Positions 51,356 through 60,809 of a DNA stretch of 64,000 nt are shown piece by piece; position 1 is the first letter of the stretch, and every line of letters starts with the position of its first letter. The stretch covers positions 124,001-188,000 of the forward strand of contig NZ_JAAIKO010000001.1 in NCBI RefSeq assembly GCF_016107395.1. The letters are read 5' to 3'. This DNA comes from Streptomyces fildesensis (GTDB lineage: Bacteria; Actinomycetota; Actinomycetes; Streptomycetales; Streptomycetaceae). The translations under genes and the position numbers were made by a program. A model generated the notes under the pieces. That model searched no databases. It was not told the DNA's origin and saw only the letters and a list, made by a program, of their open reading frames with translations.

Positions 51356-54300
51356 TCAGCCCGGCTCGTCGAGCAGCAGCCGCTCCAGGGCGGCACGGTC
51401 CGGCAGGGACGCGGGCCGGACGACCTCACCGGTGCGGACGTAGAGGAACGCGGCGGTCACCCGGTGCAGCGGCAGTTGGTGCTGCTCGGCCCAGGCGAGC
51501 CGGTAGAGGGCCAGCTGGAGCGGGTCGGCGGACCGGGAGCGGTTGGTCTTCCAGTCGACGATCTCGTAGGTGGCGCCCGCGCCGGCGTCCCCGTCCGCAC
51601 CTTCGGTGTCCGTGGCGCCTGTGGTTCCTGTGGTGCCTGTGGTGTCCGTGGTGCCTTCGGTGCGGTAGACGGCGTCGATCCGGCCGCGGATCATGCGGCC
51701 GGCCAGCGCCAGTTGGAAGGGCGCCTCGACGCGGTAGGGCGAGCGGTCGGCGTACGGGGTGCCGAGGAACGCCTCCTTGAGGGCGGCGAGGTCGCGCTCG
51801 TCGTCGATCTCGTCACCGCCCTCGACTCCGGGCAGGTCCTCCGGGGCGAAGAGCGGCCGTTCGTCGAAGCGGGACTCGACCCAGGCGTGGAAACGGGTGC
51901 CGCGGCGCGCCGCGGGCTGCGGGGCACGGGGCATGGGGCGGGCGAGCTCGCGCGCGAACCCGTCCGGGTCGGCGGCCAGCCGCATCAGCTGCGAGGCGGT
52001 GAGAACGGGAGGCACCGGCACGTCCCGGACGGTCGCCCGGGCGCGCCGCAGCTCCCCGGCGAGGGCGTCGAGGTCCCGGTCCCAGGAGGCGACGAGACGG
52101 GACTCCTCGGGGAGCAGGTGCGCCCGTGCGGGAGCTCCGGCAACGGCGGTCTCAGCAACCCTGGGGTCGGGAACCGCGTGGTCGGGGTCGACGGGACGCT
52201 CCGGCACCGGCTCCGCCACCGGCACCGGATCGGGATCGGGATCGGCATCGGGGCTCTCGGGATGCTCGAGGCCCGCGGGACGCTCCGCCGAGAGCTCGTC
52301 CCAGTCGGCGTCCTCCCACTCCTCCTCGTCCGCCCAGGCGGGCTCGTCCTCCATCTCCCCTTCCGCGTCCGCGAACGTGCCCGCTTCCGCGTCCGCGAAC
52401 GCGTGCTCCTCCGGCGCGTCCAGGTACGCGAGGACCGTCCTGGCCGCCTGGCGGCGGCGGTCGAGGGCGGTGGGGTCGAGCGGGAGCGGCCAGGCGTGCT
52501 CGACGGAGGTCTGCAGCGCCGGATTGACGGCGTCCTCCGCGGGGGGCTCCGTCCAGTGCTCGATCTCGCCGTGGCCCGCCTCGCAGTGCACGCGCAGCGC
52601 GTCCAGGAACGCGGACGGGCCGTACGGGGTCTTCTGGGTGGGCCCCCACCAGTAGCCGGAGCCGAGCAGCAGTGAGCGCGGCCGGGTGAAGGTGACATAG
52701 CCGAGGCGGAGTTCCTCGATCCGGTTGTGCTCCTTCATCGCGTCACGGAACTGGTCGAGGCCCGCCTTCGACCATTCGTCGACATCGGGGAGGGTCGCCG
52801 CGTCGCCGCGCAGGGTGTGCGGGAGCACCTTGGCGTTGGCGGTCCACAGCTCACGGCCGCGCTCGTTCGGAAAGCCCTTCTTCACCAGCCCCGGGACGGC
52901 CACGACGTCCCATTCCAAGCCCTTCGACTTGTGCGCGGTGAGCACCTTCACGGTGTTCTCGCCGCCGGGGAGCGAGCTGTCCAGGCCCTTCTCGTACTGG
53001 GCGGCGGTGCGCAGGAAGCCGAGGAACGCCAGGAGGGTCGCCTCACCGTCGAGGGAGGCGAAGTTGGCGGCGATGTCCAGGAAGGCGTTCAGCGTCTCCT
53101 TGCGGCGGGCGGCCAGCGCGTGCGGGGACGCGGACAGCTCGACCTCCAGGCCGGTGACCGCGAGCACCCGGTGCAGGACGTCCATCAGCGGGTCGGCCAG
53201 CGCGCGCCGCAGATCCCGTATCTCGGCCGCCAGCCGGGCGAACCGGACCCGCGCCTCGGGTGAGAACGGCAGCTCGTCGCCCGGGTCGGCGTCGAGGAAC
53301 GTCTCCAGGGCGTCGGCGAGCGAGACCACCTCGGCCGGGTCGACGCCTTCGACGGCCGCCGCCAGCCGCCGCTCGGGGTCGTCCTCCGCGCCGCCCGCGC
53401 CGAACCGGACGAGGACCCGGGCCCGGCGGCCGAGCAGCGCCAGGTCCCGGGCGCCGATCCGCCAGCGGGGACCGGTGAGCAGCCGGACCAGCGACGCGTT
53501 CGCCGTCGGGTCGTGCAGGACCTCGCAGACGGCGACCAGGTCGGCGACCTCGGGCAGATGCAGCAGCCCGGACAGGCCCACCACCTCGACCGGGATGTCA
53601 CGGGCGACGAGTGCGGCATGGATGTCGGCGAAGTGGCCCGTCGTACGGCACAGGACGGCGATCTCGCCGGGCTCGGTGCCGGTGCGCACCAGGTGCGCGA
53701 GGGAGTCCGCCAGCCACTCGATCTCCCCGGCCTGGCTGGACAGCAGCGCGCAGCGCACCAGTCCGTCGCGCTCGGCGCCGGGCGCCGGGCGCAGCGCCTC
53801 GACGCCTTCGTGCCGGGCGCGCAGTTCGGTGGCGAGGCCGTTGGCGAGGTCCAGGAGGCGGCCGCCGCTGCGGCGGTTCTCGCTGAGCGAGAAGCGGCGG
53901 GCGGGGGTGCCGTCGGCGTTCGGGAAGTGCGCGGGGAAGTCGTCGAGGTTGGCGACGGAGGCGCCGCGCCAGCCGTAGATCGCCTGGCAGGGGTCGCCGA
54001 CGGCGGTGACCGGGTGGCCGGTGCCCTCGCCGCCGAACAGCCCTGCGAGCAGCAGCCGCTGGGCGACGGAGGTGTCCTGGTACTCGTCGAGCAGCACCAC
54101 CTTGTACTGCTCGCGCAGGATCCTGCCGACCTCCGGGCGGGTCCGGGCCACGGTCGCCGACAGGGCGATCTGGTCGCCGAAGTCCAGCAGGTCGCGGCGC
54201 TGCTTCTGCTCGCGGTAGGCGGTGGCGAGCCCGGTGAGGTCCTGCCGGGCCTGCGCGGTCTCCGGCAGCTTGCGCAGGTCCGCGTTGGTGAGTTTGACGG

Positions 54301-54922
54301 GGCCCAGGGTGTCGAGCCAGCCGGTGTCGTGGGCGCGCAGCCGGTCGGGCGGAACGAGGTGTTCATTGAGCTCGCCCTCCAGCGCCAGCAGGTCGCTGAC
54401 CAGGGAGGGCAGGCTCTTGGTCAGCGCCGGGTACGGGCCGGGCGCGGCCCGCAGCACCTTCGCGGCGAGCTGGTAGCGGGTGGCGTCGGCGAGCAGCCGG
54501 GCGGTGGGCTCGAGCCCGATGCGCAGCCCGTGTTCCTTGAGGAGCTGGCCGGCGAACGCGTGATACGTGGAGATCTGCGGCTCGCCGGTCGCGCCCTCGC
54601 CGGGTGCTTCCCCGGAACCGGGCGGGCCGATCGGATCCGGGTCGGTGATCCCGGCCTGGACGAGCGCCCTGCGGACCCGCTCGGCGAGCTCACCGGCGGC
54701 CTTGTTGGTGAACGTCAGGCCGAGCACTTCCTCCGGGGCGACCTGCCCCGTCCCGACCAGCCAGACCACCCGGGCGGCCATCACCGTCGTCTTGCCGGAG
54801 CCCGCACCCGCCACGATCACGTTCGGGGCGAGAGGTGCGGTGACGCACTCCATCTGCTCCGGGGTGAAAGGGATGCCGAGGAGCGCCTTGAGCTGCTCGG
54901 GGTCCGTGATGCGTGCTGCCAC
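51356..54922 (-). CDS. adnB: AdnB-like helicase-nuclease subunit
   Basis: This protein (1188 residues from GTG 54922) has an N-terminal SF1 helicase and a C-terminal RecB-like nuclease. Walker A is VAGAGSGKTTVMAARV; motif II is VLLDEYQDTSVAQRLLLAGL; motif III is VGDPCQAIYGWRGA. The nuclease core is EIVDWKTNRSRSADPLQLAL then YRLAW. An acidic Asp/Glu/Pro-rich insertion (about residues 840-910) separates the domains, and a Thr/Gly-rich run (DTTGTTGTTGATDTEG) is inserted in the nuclease. AdnAB processes double-strand breaks in mycobacteria. A TTG at 54952 is an alternative start; 54922 begins at the conserved ARITDPEQL. It is separated from adnA by two lipoprotein genes. Confidence 0.9.
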   Translation of the reverse strand: MAARITDPEQLKALLGIPFTPEQMECVTAPLAPNVIVAGAGSGKTTVMAARVVWLVGTGQVAPEEVLGLTFTNKAAGELAERVRRALVQAGITDPDPIGPPGSGEAPGEGATGEPQISTYHAFAGQLLKEHGLRIGLEPTARLLADATRYQLAAKVLRAAPGPYPALTKSLPSLVSDLLALEGELNEHLVPPDRLRAHDTGWLDTLGPVKLTNADLRKLPETAQARQDLTGLATAYREQKQRRDLLDFGDQIALSATVARTRPEVGRILREQYKVVLLDEYQDTSVAQRLLLAGLFGGEGTGHPVTAVGDPCQAIYGWRGASVANLDDFPAHFPNADGTPARRFSLSENRRSGGRLLDLANGLATELRARHEGVEALRPAPGAERDGLVRCALLSSQAGEIEWLADSLAHLVRTGTEPGEIAVLCRTTGHFADIHAALVARDIPVEVVGLSGLLHLPEVADLVAVCEVLHDPTANASLVRLLTGPRWRIGARDLALLGRRARVLVRFGAGGAEDDPERRLAAAVEGVDPAEVVSLADALETFLDADPGDELPFSPEARVRFARLAAEIRDLRRALADPLMDVLHRVLAVTGLEVELSASPHALAARRKETLNAFLDIAANFASLDGEATLLAFLGFLRTAAQYEKGLDSSLPGGENTVKVLTAHKSKGLEWDVVAVPGLVKKGFPNERGRELWTANAKVLPHTLRGDAATLPDVDEWSKAGLDQFRDAMKEHNRIEELRLGYVTFTRPRSLLLGSGYWWGPTQKTPYGPSAFLDALRVHCEAGHGEIEHWTEPPAEDAVNPALQTSVEHAWPLPLDPTALDRRRQAARTVLAYLDAPEEHAFADAEAGTFADAEGEMEDEPAWADEEEWEDADWDELSAERPAGLEHPESPDADPDPDPVPVAEPVPERPVDPDHAVPDPRVAETAVAGAPARAHLLPEESRLVASWDRDLDALAGELRRARATVRDVPVPPVLTASQLMRLAADPDGFARELARPMPRAPQPAARRGTRFHAWVESRFDERPLFAPEDLPGVEGGDEIDDERDLAALKEAFLGTPYADRSPYRVEAPFQLALAGRMIRGRIDAVYRTEGTTDTTGTTGTTGATDTEGADGDAGAGATYEIVDWKTNRSRSADPLQLALYRLAWAEQHQLPLHRVTAAFLYVRTGEVVRPASLPDRAALERLLLDEPG

Positions 54923-55030
54923 CCCAGTGAGGCTATCCGGCCCCACCGACAACCGGCTGCCACCTGGGCACGGACGCCTGCCGCCGGGCGTTCACCCCGC
55001 GGTGTGCACCTCGCGGCGACCGTGCCCTGG

Positions 55031-55117
55031 TGGCCCGTGCCCAGGTGCCCAGGTGGCCCGTGCCCAGGTGCCCAGGTGCCCGTGCCCAGGTGCCCGTGCC
55101 CCGGCGCCCGTGCCCCG
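55031..55117. repeat. Tandem repeats between adnB and a lipoprotein gene
   Basis: Two identical 23-bp units (TGGCCCGTGCCCAGGTGCCC plus AGG at 55031-55053 and 55054-55076) are followed by three shorter 13-14 bp derivatives (TGCCCGTGCCCAGG type). The array fills most of the 171-bp gap between the lipoprotein stop and adnB. Copy number would be expected to vary between strains. Confidence 0.85.
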
Positions 55118-55123
55118 CCTCCG

Positions 55124-55933
55124 TCAGACGTTCTTGCCGCCGTCGTCCTGGAACTTGCTGATGTCCACCGTCTGGGAGGCCGGCGGGGCCACCGCCTTGA
55201 CCGGCTTGTTGAAGTCGCCGAAGGTGGCGTGGCCCGGCTCCTTGCCGCCCTCGTTGACGATCTTCAACGGGTACGGCTCGCCCTGGGCCGCCACGTAGAT
55301 GGTGGTCTTCTCCGAGTCGCCGGCCTTCTTCTGGATGATCGTGACGACCGGCTGTCCGTCGATGGTGGTCGGGGCGCCCTTGCTGAAGGTGCCGTCCTTG
55401 TCGTCCGACGACATGTTGTCGAGGAACGAGTCCAGGTCGCAGAAGGACGCCAGGTCCTTGTCCTTGGCGGCGTCGCCGGGCACCTTCACCCACTTGCCGT
55501 GCAGCAGCTCGACCGTGGCGTCGCCGTCCTCCTTGCCGCCCGCTTCGCGCCAGAAGGTGTCGTTGGCCTTCATGTAGCTGGTGTGGTGCGTGCCGATGAA
55601 CTGCATCGTCGACTTGCCCTGGCTCATCGCACCGGCGCACTCGCCCGCCTTGGACATGGAAGCCTTGAACTGCATGGGCTTTCCGGTGTCCATCATCGCG
55701 AAGTCCACCTTCACCGAGGTGAGGGACTTGAGCGCGGCCTCGGCCTTGTCCGAGATCTGCCGCGCGGTCAGGGCGTCGAGCCCCGTCGCCGCGGTGGTGC
55801 TCGCCGAGACGGACGGCTTCGGCTTGGAGCCGATCACCGCGTCGTCGGACTTGTCGCCCCCGCAGCCGGTCACTCCGCCCACCAGGGCCGCACAGACCAG
55901 TGAGGCCGCCACGACGTTCCGCTGTACTGCCAC
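55124..55933 (-). CDS. Lipoprotein, LppX/LprAFG-like, paralogue 2
   Basis: This 269-residue protein has a signal peptide and lipobox (VCAALVGGVTGC, modified Cys at about 24), then a Ser/Thr/Ala linker. Its mature part of about 220 residues resembles the actinobacterial LppX/LprG-type lipoprotein fold, seen in ARQISDKAEAALKSLTSVKV, TTIDGQPVVTIIQKKAGDSE and KPVKAVAPPASQTVDISKF. Such proteins carry lipids or glycolipids in mycobacteria; the ligand is unknown here. It is clearly paralogous to the next lipoprotein upstream (shared GKPVVTI, PPANQTIDFS-type ends) and lies inside the adnA-adnB interval. Confidence 0.85.
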   Translation of the reverse strand: MAVQRNVVAASLVCAALVGGVTGCGGDKSDDAVIGSKPKPSVSASTTAATGLDALTARQISDKAEAALKSLTSVKVDFAMMDTGKPMQFKASMSKAGECAGAMSQGKSTMQFIGTHHTSYMKANDTFWREAGGKEDGDATVELLHGKWVKVPGDAAKDKDLASFCDLDSFLDNMSSDDKDGTFSKGAPTTIDGQPVVTIIQKKAGDSEKTTIYVAAQGEPYPLKIVNEGGKEPGHATFGDFNKPVKAVAPPASQTVDISKFQDDGGKNV

Positions 55934-56014
55934 CGGATTTCTCCTCCACCCACACGCATCATGCTGATAAGCACAAGATAAACATGCGGGCGCAACGGGT
56001 TTGACCCGGCCCTC

Positions 56015-56815
56015 TCAGGCGTTGAGGCCCAGGCCGGAGTCCCCGCCGAGCAGACTGAAGTCGATCGTCTGGTTCGCGGGCGGGGCCTCGACGTTGACCG
56101 GCTTGCCGAAGGATCCGAAGGTCATGGTCCCCCCGGTCTGGTCCGTGAGCTTCAGCAGGTACGAAGGGCCGTGCGCCGCCACGTAATAGGTGACGGCCCC
56201 CTGCCGGTCCTTCTTCTTGATGGTGACCACCGGCTTTCCGTCGACCGTCGCCGGGGCACCCTTCGTGGCCGATTCGTGCGCCAGCTGCAGGGTCTTCAGG
56301 ACGTTCGCCACCTCGCAGCTCTGGGACAGCCGCTTGCCGGGGGCGGAGGTGAAGGGGAACCTGATCCACCGGTTGGCCGCCAGCGCCCCGAACGACTTGC
56401 CCTTGGGGCTCAGTGACGTCCAGTACCTGGCATCGCCCTTGATGTACGCGGTCCGGTCGGCGGTTCTGATGATCTGCATCGTCCCGCTGTTCAGCCGCGC
56501 CGCGGCCGCGCAAACGCCGTCCGTGGTCGCCGCGATCTTCACCTGGACCTGCTTGCTCTGCAGGACTCCGGAGAACTCCATGGTCATGGAGGTGACGAGA
56601 TTCATCGCCAACGACATCCGGCGGGAGATCTCCGGCGCCGTCAGTCCCTCCAGCGAGCCGTCCGACGGGGTGCCGGTCGCGGTCGCCGGCTTGGACGCCG
56701 CGTGGACCGCCCGCCCGCGGTCCGCCGTGCCCTGGCAGCCGGACAGCGCCCCCATGGCCATACCGCAGACCACTACGACTGCGACAACACTGCGCCTCAA
56801 CGCCACGACGGCCAC
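56015..56815 (-). CDS. Lipoprotein, LppX/LprAFG-like, paralogue 1
   Basis: This 266-residue protein starts with a twin hydrophobic signal (RRSVVAVVVVCGMAMGAL) and lipobox LSGC (Cys about 27). The mature part shares the pattern of its neighbour: APEISRRMSLAMNLVTSMTM, TVDGKPVVTIKKKDRQGAVT and KPVNVEAPPANQTIDFSLLG. A surface lipid-binding role is inferred from the fold resemblance. It begins 121 bp downstream of adnA and is followed after 81 bp by its paralogue. The pair probably arose by duplication, then diverged strongly. Confidence 0.85.
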   Translation of the reverse strand: MAVVALRRSVVAVVVVCGMAMGALSGCQGTADRGRAVHAASKPATATGTPSDGSLEGLTAPEISRRMSLAMNLVTSMTMEFSGVLQSKQVQVKIAATTDGVCAAAARLNSGTMQIIRTADRTAYIKGDARYWTSLSPKGKSFGALAANRWIRFPFTSAPGKRLSQSCEVANVLKTLQLAHESATKGAPATVDGKPVVTIKKKDRQGAVTYYVAAHGPSYLLKLTDQTGGTMTFGSFGKPVNVEAPPANQTIDFSLLGGDSGLGLNA

Positions 56816-56936
56816 TTTCCTTCAACCCACCCGCATACCCACACTTGCCCTTACGTCGAACGGACGCACGAACGGCCGAAAGGGTTGCACGATCGAGGCA
56901 CAGGTCACGCGGCGGCGGCACGGGGTGCTTCGCGGC

Positions 56937-59900
56937 CTACTCCACGACGTGCCGGCCCTCCGGCTGCGCGCTGCAGGCCGCACGGAACGCGCAGTGCGTG
57001 CAGTGCTGGCCGGTGGCAGGGGTGAAGCGCTCGTCCAGGACCCGGCCGGCCGCGTCGGCCAGCAGGTCCTCCACCACCCACTCCCCCTCGCCGCCGGCCT
57101 CCGCCGCCTCCGCCCGCTTCTCCGCGAGCGGCTGCTGGCGCTGGACGGCCGGCACGGTGTCGCCGCCGTCCTTCTTCGCCGCGCCGAGGCGCAGTTGCAC
57201 GAGTTCGGCGCCACCCGGCAGCGGACGGTCGCCGCCGAACAGCTCGTCGACCGCGCCCTCCCGGACCGCGAGCTGGTAGACGGCGAGCTGCGGGTGGCGC
57301 TCGACCTCCTTCGCCGTCGGCTTGGACTTGCCGGTCTTGAAGTCGACGACATAGGCGTTGCCGTCCGCGTCCGCCTCGACCCGGTCCATGCTGCCGCGGA
57401 TCCGGACCTGCACCTCGCCGGCTTCGATGACGACGTCGAAGCCGTGCTCGGTGGCGACGGACGCCCGGCCGCGCTCCATCACGTGCCAGTGCAGGAAGCG
57501 TTCCAGCGCGTCCCGCGCGTTCCGCTTCTCCTGGAGGGACTTCCACGGCGCGTCGAAGGCCAGGGCGTCCCAGACGGTGTCCAGCCGGGCCATCAGTACG
57601 TCCAGGTCGGCGGGGGTCCGCCCGGAGGCGACCTCGTCGGCCAGCACGTGCACGACGTTGCCGAAGCCCTGCGCGGCGGTCGACGGCGGCTCCGCCTTCA
57701 CCTCGCGGCCCAGGAACCACTGCAGCGAGCAGGTGTTGGCGAGCTGGTCGAGCGCGCTGCCCGACAGCGCCACCGGCTGATCGCGGTCGCGCAGCGGAAC
57801 GGCCGAGCGCGTCGGCTCGTACAGGCCCCACCAGCGGTCGGGGTGCGCGGACGGTACGAGCGCGTGCCCGGCGTCGTTCAGCGAGGCGAGCCGGGCCAGC
57901 CGCAGGGCGGCGGCCTCGCGCAGCGCCGGGGACGCGGCCGGGTCGACGGTGGTCGCGCGCAGCTCCGCGACGAGCGCGGAGACGGCCAGCGGACGGCGCG
58001 CCCGGTGCGTGACGTCCTGCGGCTCGACGCCGAGCTCGGTCAGGAAGCGGGACGGCTGGTCGCCGTCGTCCGCCGCCGCCTTGACCGCGGTGACGACGAG
58101 CCGCTCCTTCGCGCGGGTCGCCGCCACGTAGAACAGCCGCCGCTCCTCGGCCAGCAGGGCGCCGGGGGTGAGCGGCTCCGCGAGCCCGTCGCGGCCGATC
58201 CGGTCGGCTTCGAGCAGTGAACCCCGGCGGCGCAGGTCCGGCCAGAGGCCCTCCTGCACTCCGGCGACCACCACCAGCCGCCACTCCAGCCCCTTGGACC
58301 GGTGCGCGGTCATCAGGCGTACGGCGTCGGTACGGACGGCCCGGCGGCTCAGCGTGTCGGCGGCGATGTCCTGCGCGTCCAGCTCCTCCAGGAAGTTCAG
58401 CGCCCCACGGCCGCCGGTCCGCTCCTCGGCGCGCGCCGCCGTCTCGAACAGCGCGCACACCGCGTCCAGGTCCCGGTCCGCGTTCCGCCCGGCCGTGCCG
58501 CCACGGGTCGCCGACCGCTCCAGCCGCTGCGGCCACGGCGATCCGTCCCACAGCTCCCACAGCGCCTGCTCCGCGGTGCCGCCGCCCGCCAACAGCTCCC
58601 GCGCCTTCCGCAGCAGCATGCCGAGCCGCTGCGCGCCGCGCGCGTACGCCGGATCGTGCGCCACCAGCCGCTCCGGTTCTCCCAGCGCCTCCGCGATCAG
58701 CAGATCGGAGGGCCGCGGCACGGTACGGCCGGCGGCCCGCTCCTCCTCCCGCAGGGCCCGCCCCAGCCGGCGCAGGTCCGCGGCGTCCATGCCGCCGAGG
58801 GGTGACGTCAGCAGCGTGATCGCGTCCTCGACGCTCACGGACGCGGGGTCGGGCTCGGGCTCGGGGTCGGGCTCGGGCTCGGGCTCGGGGTCGGGCTCTG
58901 GATCGGGCCCGCCCGCGGACTCTGCCTCGTTCTCCTCCGGTTCTGCCGCCTCTTCGGGTTCTGCCGGCTCCTCGTGCTCGCCGATCCGGGTCTGGGCGGG
59001 TACGACGGGTGCCCCCTGCGCGCCCGCGGCGGCGACGCGCAGCGCCAGCAGGAGCGGGGCGACGGCGGGTTCGTGCCGGAGCGGCAGATCGTCACCGTCT
59101 ATCTCGATGGGGACACCCGCGGAGGTCAGCGCGCGGCGCAGGCCCGGGATGGAGCGGGCCCCTGCCCGGACCAGGACGGCCATGTCGCGCCACGGGATGC
59201 CGTCCTCCAGATGGGCGCGGCGCAGGGTGTCGGCGATGCCGTCGAGCTCGGCGCCCGCCAGGGGGTACGTGCGGACGGCGACCGTGCCGCCGTCCCGGAC
59301 CGCGGTCAGTTCGCGGTGGGCGCGGACGGCCGCGGCGGGCAGTCGCGGCAGCGACATCCGGCGGGTGACGAGGCGGGTGGCGTCCAGCAGGGCGGCGCCG
59401 GCGCGCCGCGAGACGGTGAGGACGTGGACGGGGGCGGGACGGCCGTCGCGGCGCGGGAAGGCGTCCGGGAATTCGAGGATGCCGTTCACGTCGGCGCCGC
59501 GGAAGGCGTAGATCGACTGGTCGGGGTCACCGAAGGCGACGAGGGTGCGGCCCTGGCCCGCCAGCGCGCGCAGCAGCCGGACCTGCGCCGGATCGGTGTC
59601 CTGGTACTCGTCGACGAAGACGGCGTCGTACTGCCCGGCCAGGGCCTCGAAGACCTCCGGGCGCTCCGCGAGCAGCACCGCCCGGTGCAGCAGCTCGGCG
59701 TAGTCCAGGACGCCCTGGAGGTCGAGCACGTCCAGGTACTCGGCGAGGAAGGACGCCGCCGCCGACCAGTCCGGGCGGCCGATCCGCCGGGCGAAGTCCT
59801 GCAGTGCCGCCGGGCCCAGGCCCAGCTCACGGCTGCGGGCGAGCACGGCGCGCACCTCGTCCGCGAAGCCGCGGGTGGTGCGTGCGGCCCGCAGGTCGTC

Positions 59901-60413
59901 GGGCCAGCGGATCCGGCCGCGCCCGTCCTTCTCCAGCGCGCTCTGTCCCGCCAGCAGCTCACGGACGACGACGTCCTGCTCGGGCCCGGACAGCAGCCGC
60001 AGCGGATCGGCGAAGAGCTCCGGGTCCTGGTGCGCGCGGAGCAGGGCATAACAGAAGGAGTGGAACGTGGTCGCCTGTGCGGTGGCCGTGCCCCCCATAC
60101 GGGCGGCCATCCGGTCCCGGAGCTCGACCGCCGCCTTGCGGCTGAACGTCAGGACGAGGATCCGCTCGGGGGCGGTGCCGAGCCGCACCCGTTCGGCGAC
60201 CGCCTCGACGAGCGTCGTGGTCTTGCCGGTGCCCGGTCCCGCGAGGACCAGCAACGGTCCCGACCGGTGCTCAACCACCGCGCGCTGTGACGCGTCCAGA
60301 ACAGGAGGCGCGGTCCGCGCGGGCGGGGTCCGCAGCAGACGGTAGGCGGCGGTGCCCGTGTCGATCCCCCGGTGCGGCGCGCGCTGCGCCGGTCGGAGGG
60401 AGGAGGAGGTCAC
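56937..60413 (-). CDS. adnA: AdnA-like helicase-nuclease subunit with Fe-S nuclease
   Basis: This 1158-residue protein has SF1 helicase motifs: Walker A in LAGPGTGKTTTLVEAV, motif II in AVFVDEYQDTDPAQVRLLRA, motif III in FGDPDQSIYAFRGAD and motif VI in YVAATRAKERLVV. A C-terminal RecB-like nuclease has NAYVVDFKTGKSKP. Cysteines in ANTCSLQWFLG and in HCTHCAFRAACSAQPEG fit an AddB-type iron-sulfur cluster framing the nuclease. A repeat-encoded Glu/Pro/Asp linker lies at about residues 500-525. The GTG start at 60413 is the first plausible one. With AdnB it should form the AdnAB break-resection motor; two lipoprotein genes are inserted between them. Confidence 0.92.
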   Translation of the reverse strand: MTSSSLRPAQRAPHRGIDTGTAAYRLLRTPPARTAPPVLDASQRAVVEHRSGPLLVLAGPGTGKTTTLVEAVAERVRLGTAPERILVLTFSRKAAVELRDRMAARMGGTATAQATTFHSFCYALLRAHQDPELFADPLRLLSGPEQDVVVRELLAGQSALEKDGRGRIRWPDDLRAARTTRGFADEVRAVLARSRELGLGPAALQDFARRIGRPDWSAAASFLAEYLDVLDLQGVLDYAELLHRAVLLAERPEVFEALAGQYDAVFVDEYQDTDPAQVRLLRALAGQGRTLVAFGDPDQSIYAFRGADVNGILEFPDAFPRRDGRPAPVHVLTVSRRAGAALLDATRLVTRRMSLPRLPAAAVRAHRELTAVRDGGTVAVRTYPLAGAELDGIADTLRRAHLEDGIPWRDMAVLVRAGARSIPGLRRALTSAGVPIEIDGDDLPLRHEPAVAPLLLALRVAAAGAQGAPVVPAQTRIGEHEEPAEPEEAAEPEENEAESAGGPDPEPDPEPEPEPDPEPEPDPASVSVEDAITLLTSPLGGMDAADLRRLGRALREEERAAGRTVPRPSDLLIAEALGEPERLVAHDPAYARGAQRLGMLLRKARELLAGGGTAEQALWELWDGSPWPQRLERSATRGGTAGRNADRDLDAVCALFETAARAEERTGGRGALNFLEELDAQDIAADTLSRRAVRTDAVRLMTAHRSKGLEWRLVVVAGVQEGLWPDLRRRGSLLEADRIGRDGLAEPLTPGALLAEERRLFYVAATRAKERLVVTAVKAAADDGDQPSRFLTELGVEPQDVTHRARRPLAVSALVAELRATTVDPAASPALREAAALRLARLASLNDAGHALVPSAHPDRWWGLYEPTRSAVPLRDRDQPVALSGSALDQLANTCSLQWFLGREVKAEPPSTAAQGFGNVVHVLADEVASGRTPADLDVLMARLDTVWDALAFDAPWKSLQEKRNARDALERFLHWHVMERGRASVATEHGFDVVIEAGEVQVRIRGSMDRVEADADGNAYVVDFKTGKSKPTAKEVERHPQLAVYQLAVREGAVDELFGGDRPLPGGAELVQLRLGAAKKDGGDTVPAVQRQQPLAEKRAEAAEAGGEGEWVVEDLLADAAGRVLDERFTPATGQHCTHCAFRAACSAQPEGRHVVE
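58845..58906 (-). repeat. Low-complexity repeat in adnA
   Basis: A run of 6- and 12-bp units (GGCTCG, GGGTCG) on the plus strand encodes Pro-Glu and Pro-Asp dipeptides (PDPEPDPEPEPEPDPEPEPD type) in a linker between the helicase subdomains. It is in frame, so length changes would be tolerated. Confidence 0.8.
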
Positions 60414-60540
60414 GTGGTTCGCCGGTTCCGTGGGTGCTGTGGGTGGCTCGGGTGCTGCAGGTCCTGCGGGGGCTTCTCGTACCGCCCGGTGGTCCGGACG
60501 GTGACCCGGACCGTGGGGCCGGTGCGGTCAGCTGTCGACG

Positions 60541-60762
60541 CTACGCCTCCCGGCGCACGGGCCGCAGCCGGTCCCACCGGTGTTCGGGCGTGGACTCGGT
60601 CACGTGCTTCGTCGCGTACTTCTTCGTCACGTACTCGGTCGGGTTCCCGGTCGGGTTCCCGGTCGGGTTCTCGGTCAGGTGCTCGACCGCATACTCCCTC
60701 ACCTCATTCACGACCTCGTTCGCCCACGCGTTCACGTACTCCGTACGGACGGCCCACCGCAT
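60541..60762 (-). CDS. Hypothetical small repeat-containing protein
   Basis: A 73-residue frame starts at ATG 60762 (MRWAVRTEYVNAWANEVVNE), with third positions strongly G/C. It contains three NPTG-type repeats from a 12-bp tandem unit (60636-60671) and a Lys/Thr/Glu-rich C-terminus. No family is recognised, and there is no clear ribosome binding site. The opposite strand is also open with shared third-position bias, so the true coding strand is unsure. It fills part of the roughly 400-bp gap between adnA and the ATL gene; nothing else is visible in the rest of that gap. Confidence 0.35.
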   Translation of the reverse strand: MRWAVRTEYVNAWANEVVNEVREYAVEHLTENPTGNPTGNPTEYVTKKYATKHVTESTPEHRWDRLRPVRREA

Positions 60763-60809
60763 ATTCCGGCCCGCCATGGCCGAAGCTGGAAACTGTGAGC
60801 ATCCGGTCG

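Noticed and set aside
55031..55117. Repeat array considered as CRISPR
   Set aside because: Units are directly tandem with no unique spacers, and no cas genes are present.
58845..58906. Repeat array in adnA considered as a mobile or regulatory element
   Set aside because: It is an in-frame Pro-Glu/Asp coding microsatellite inside a linker.
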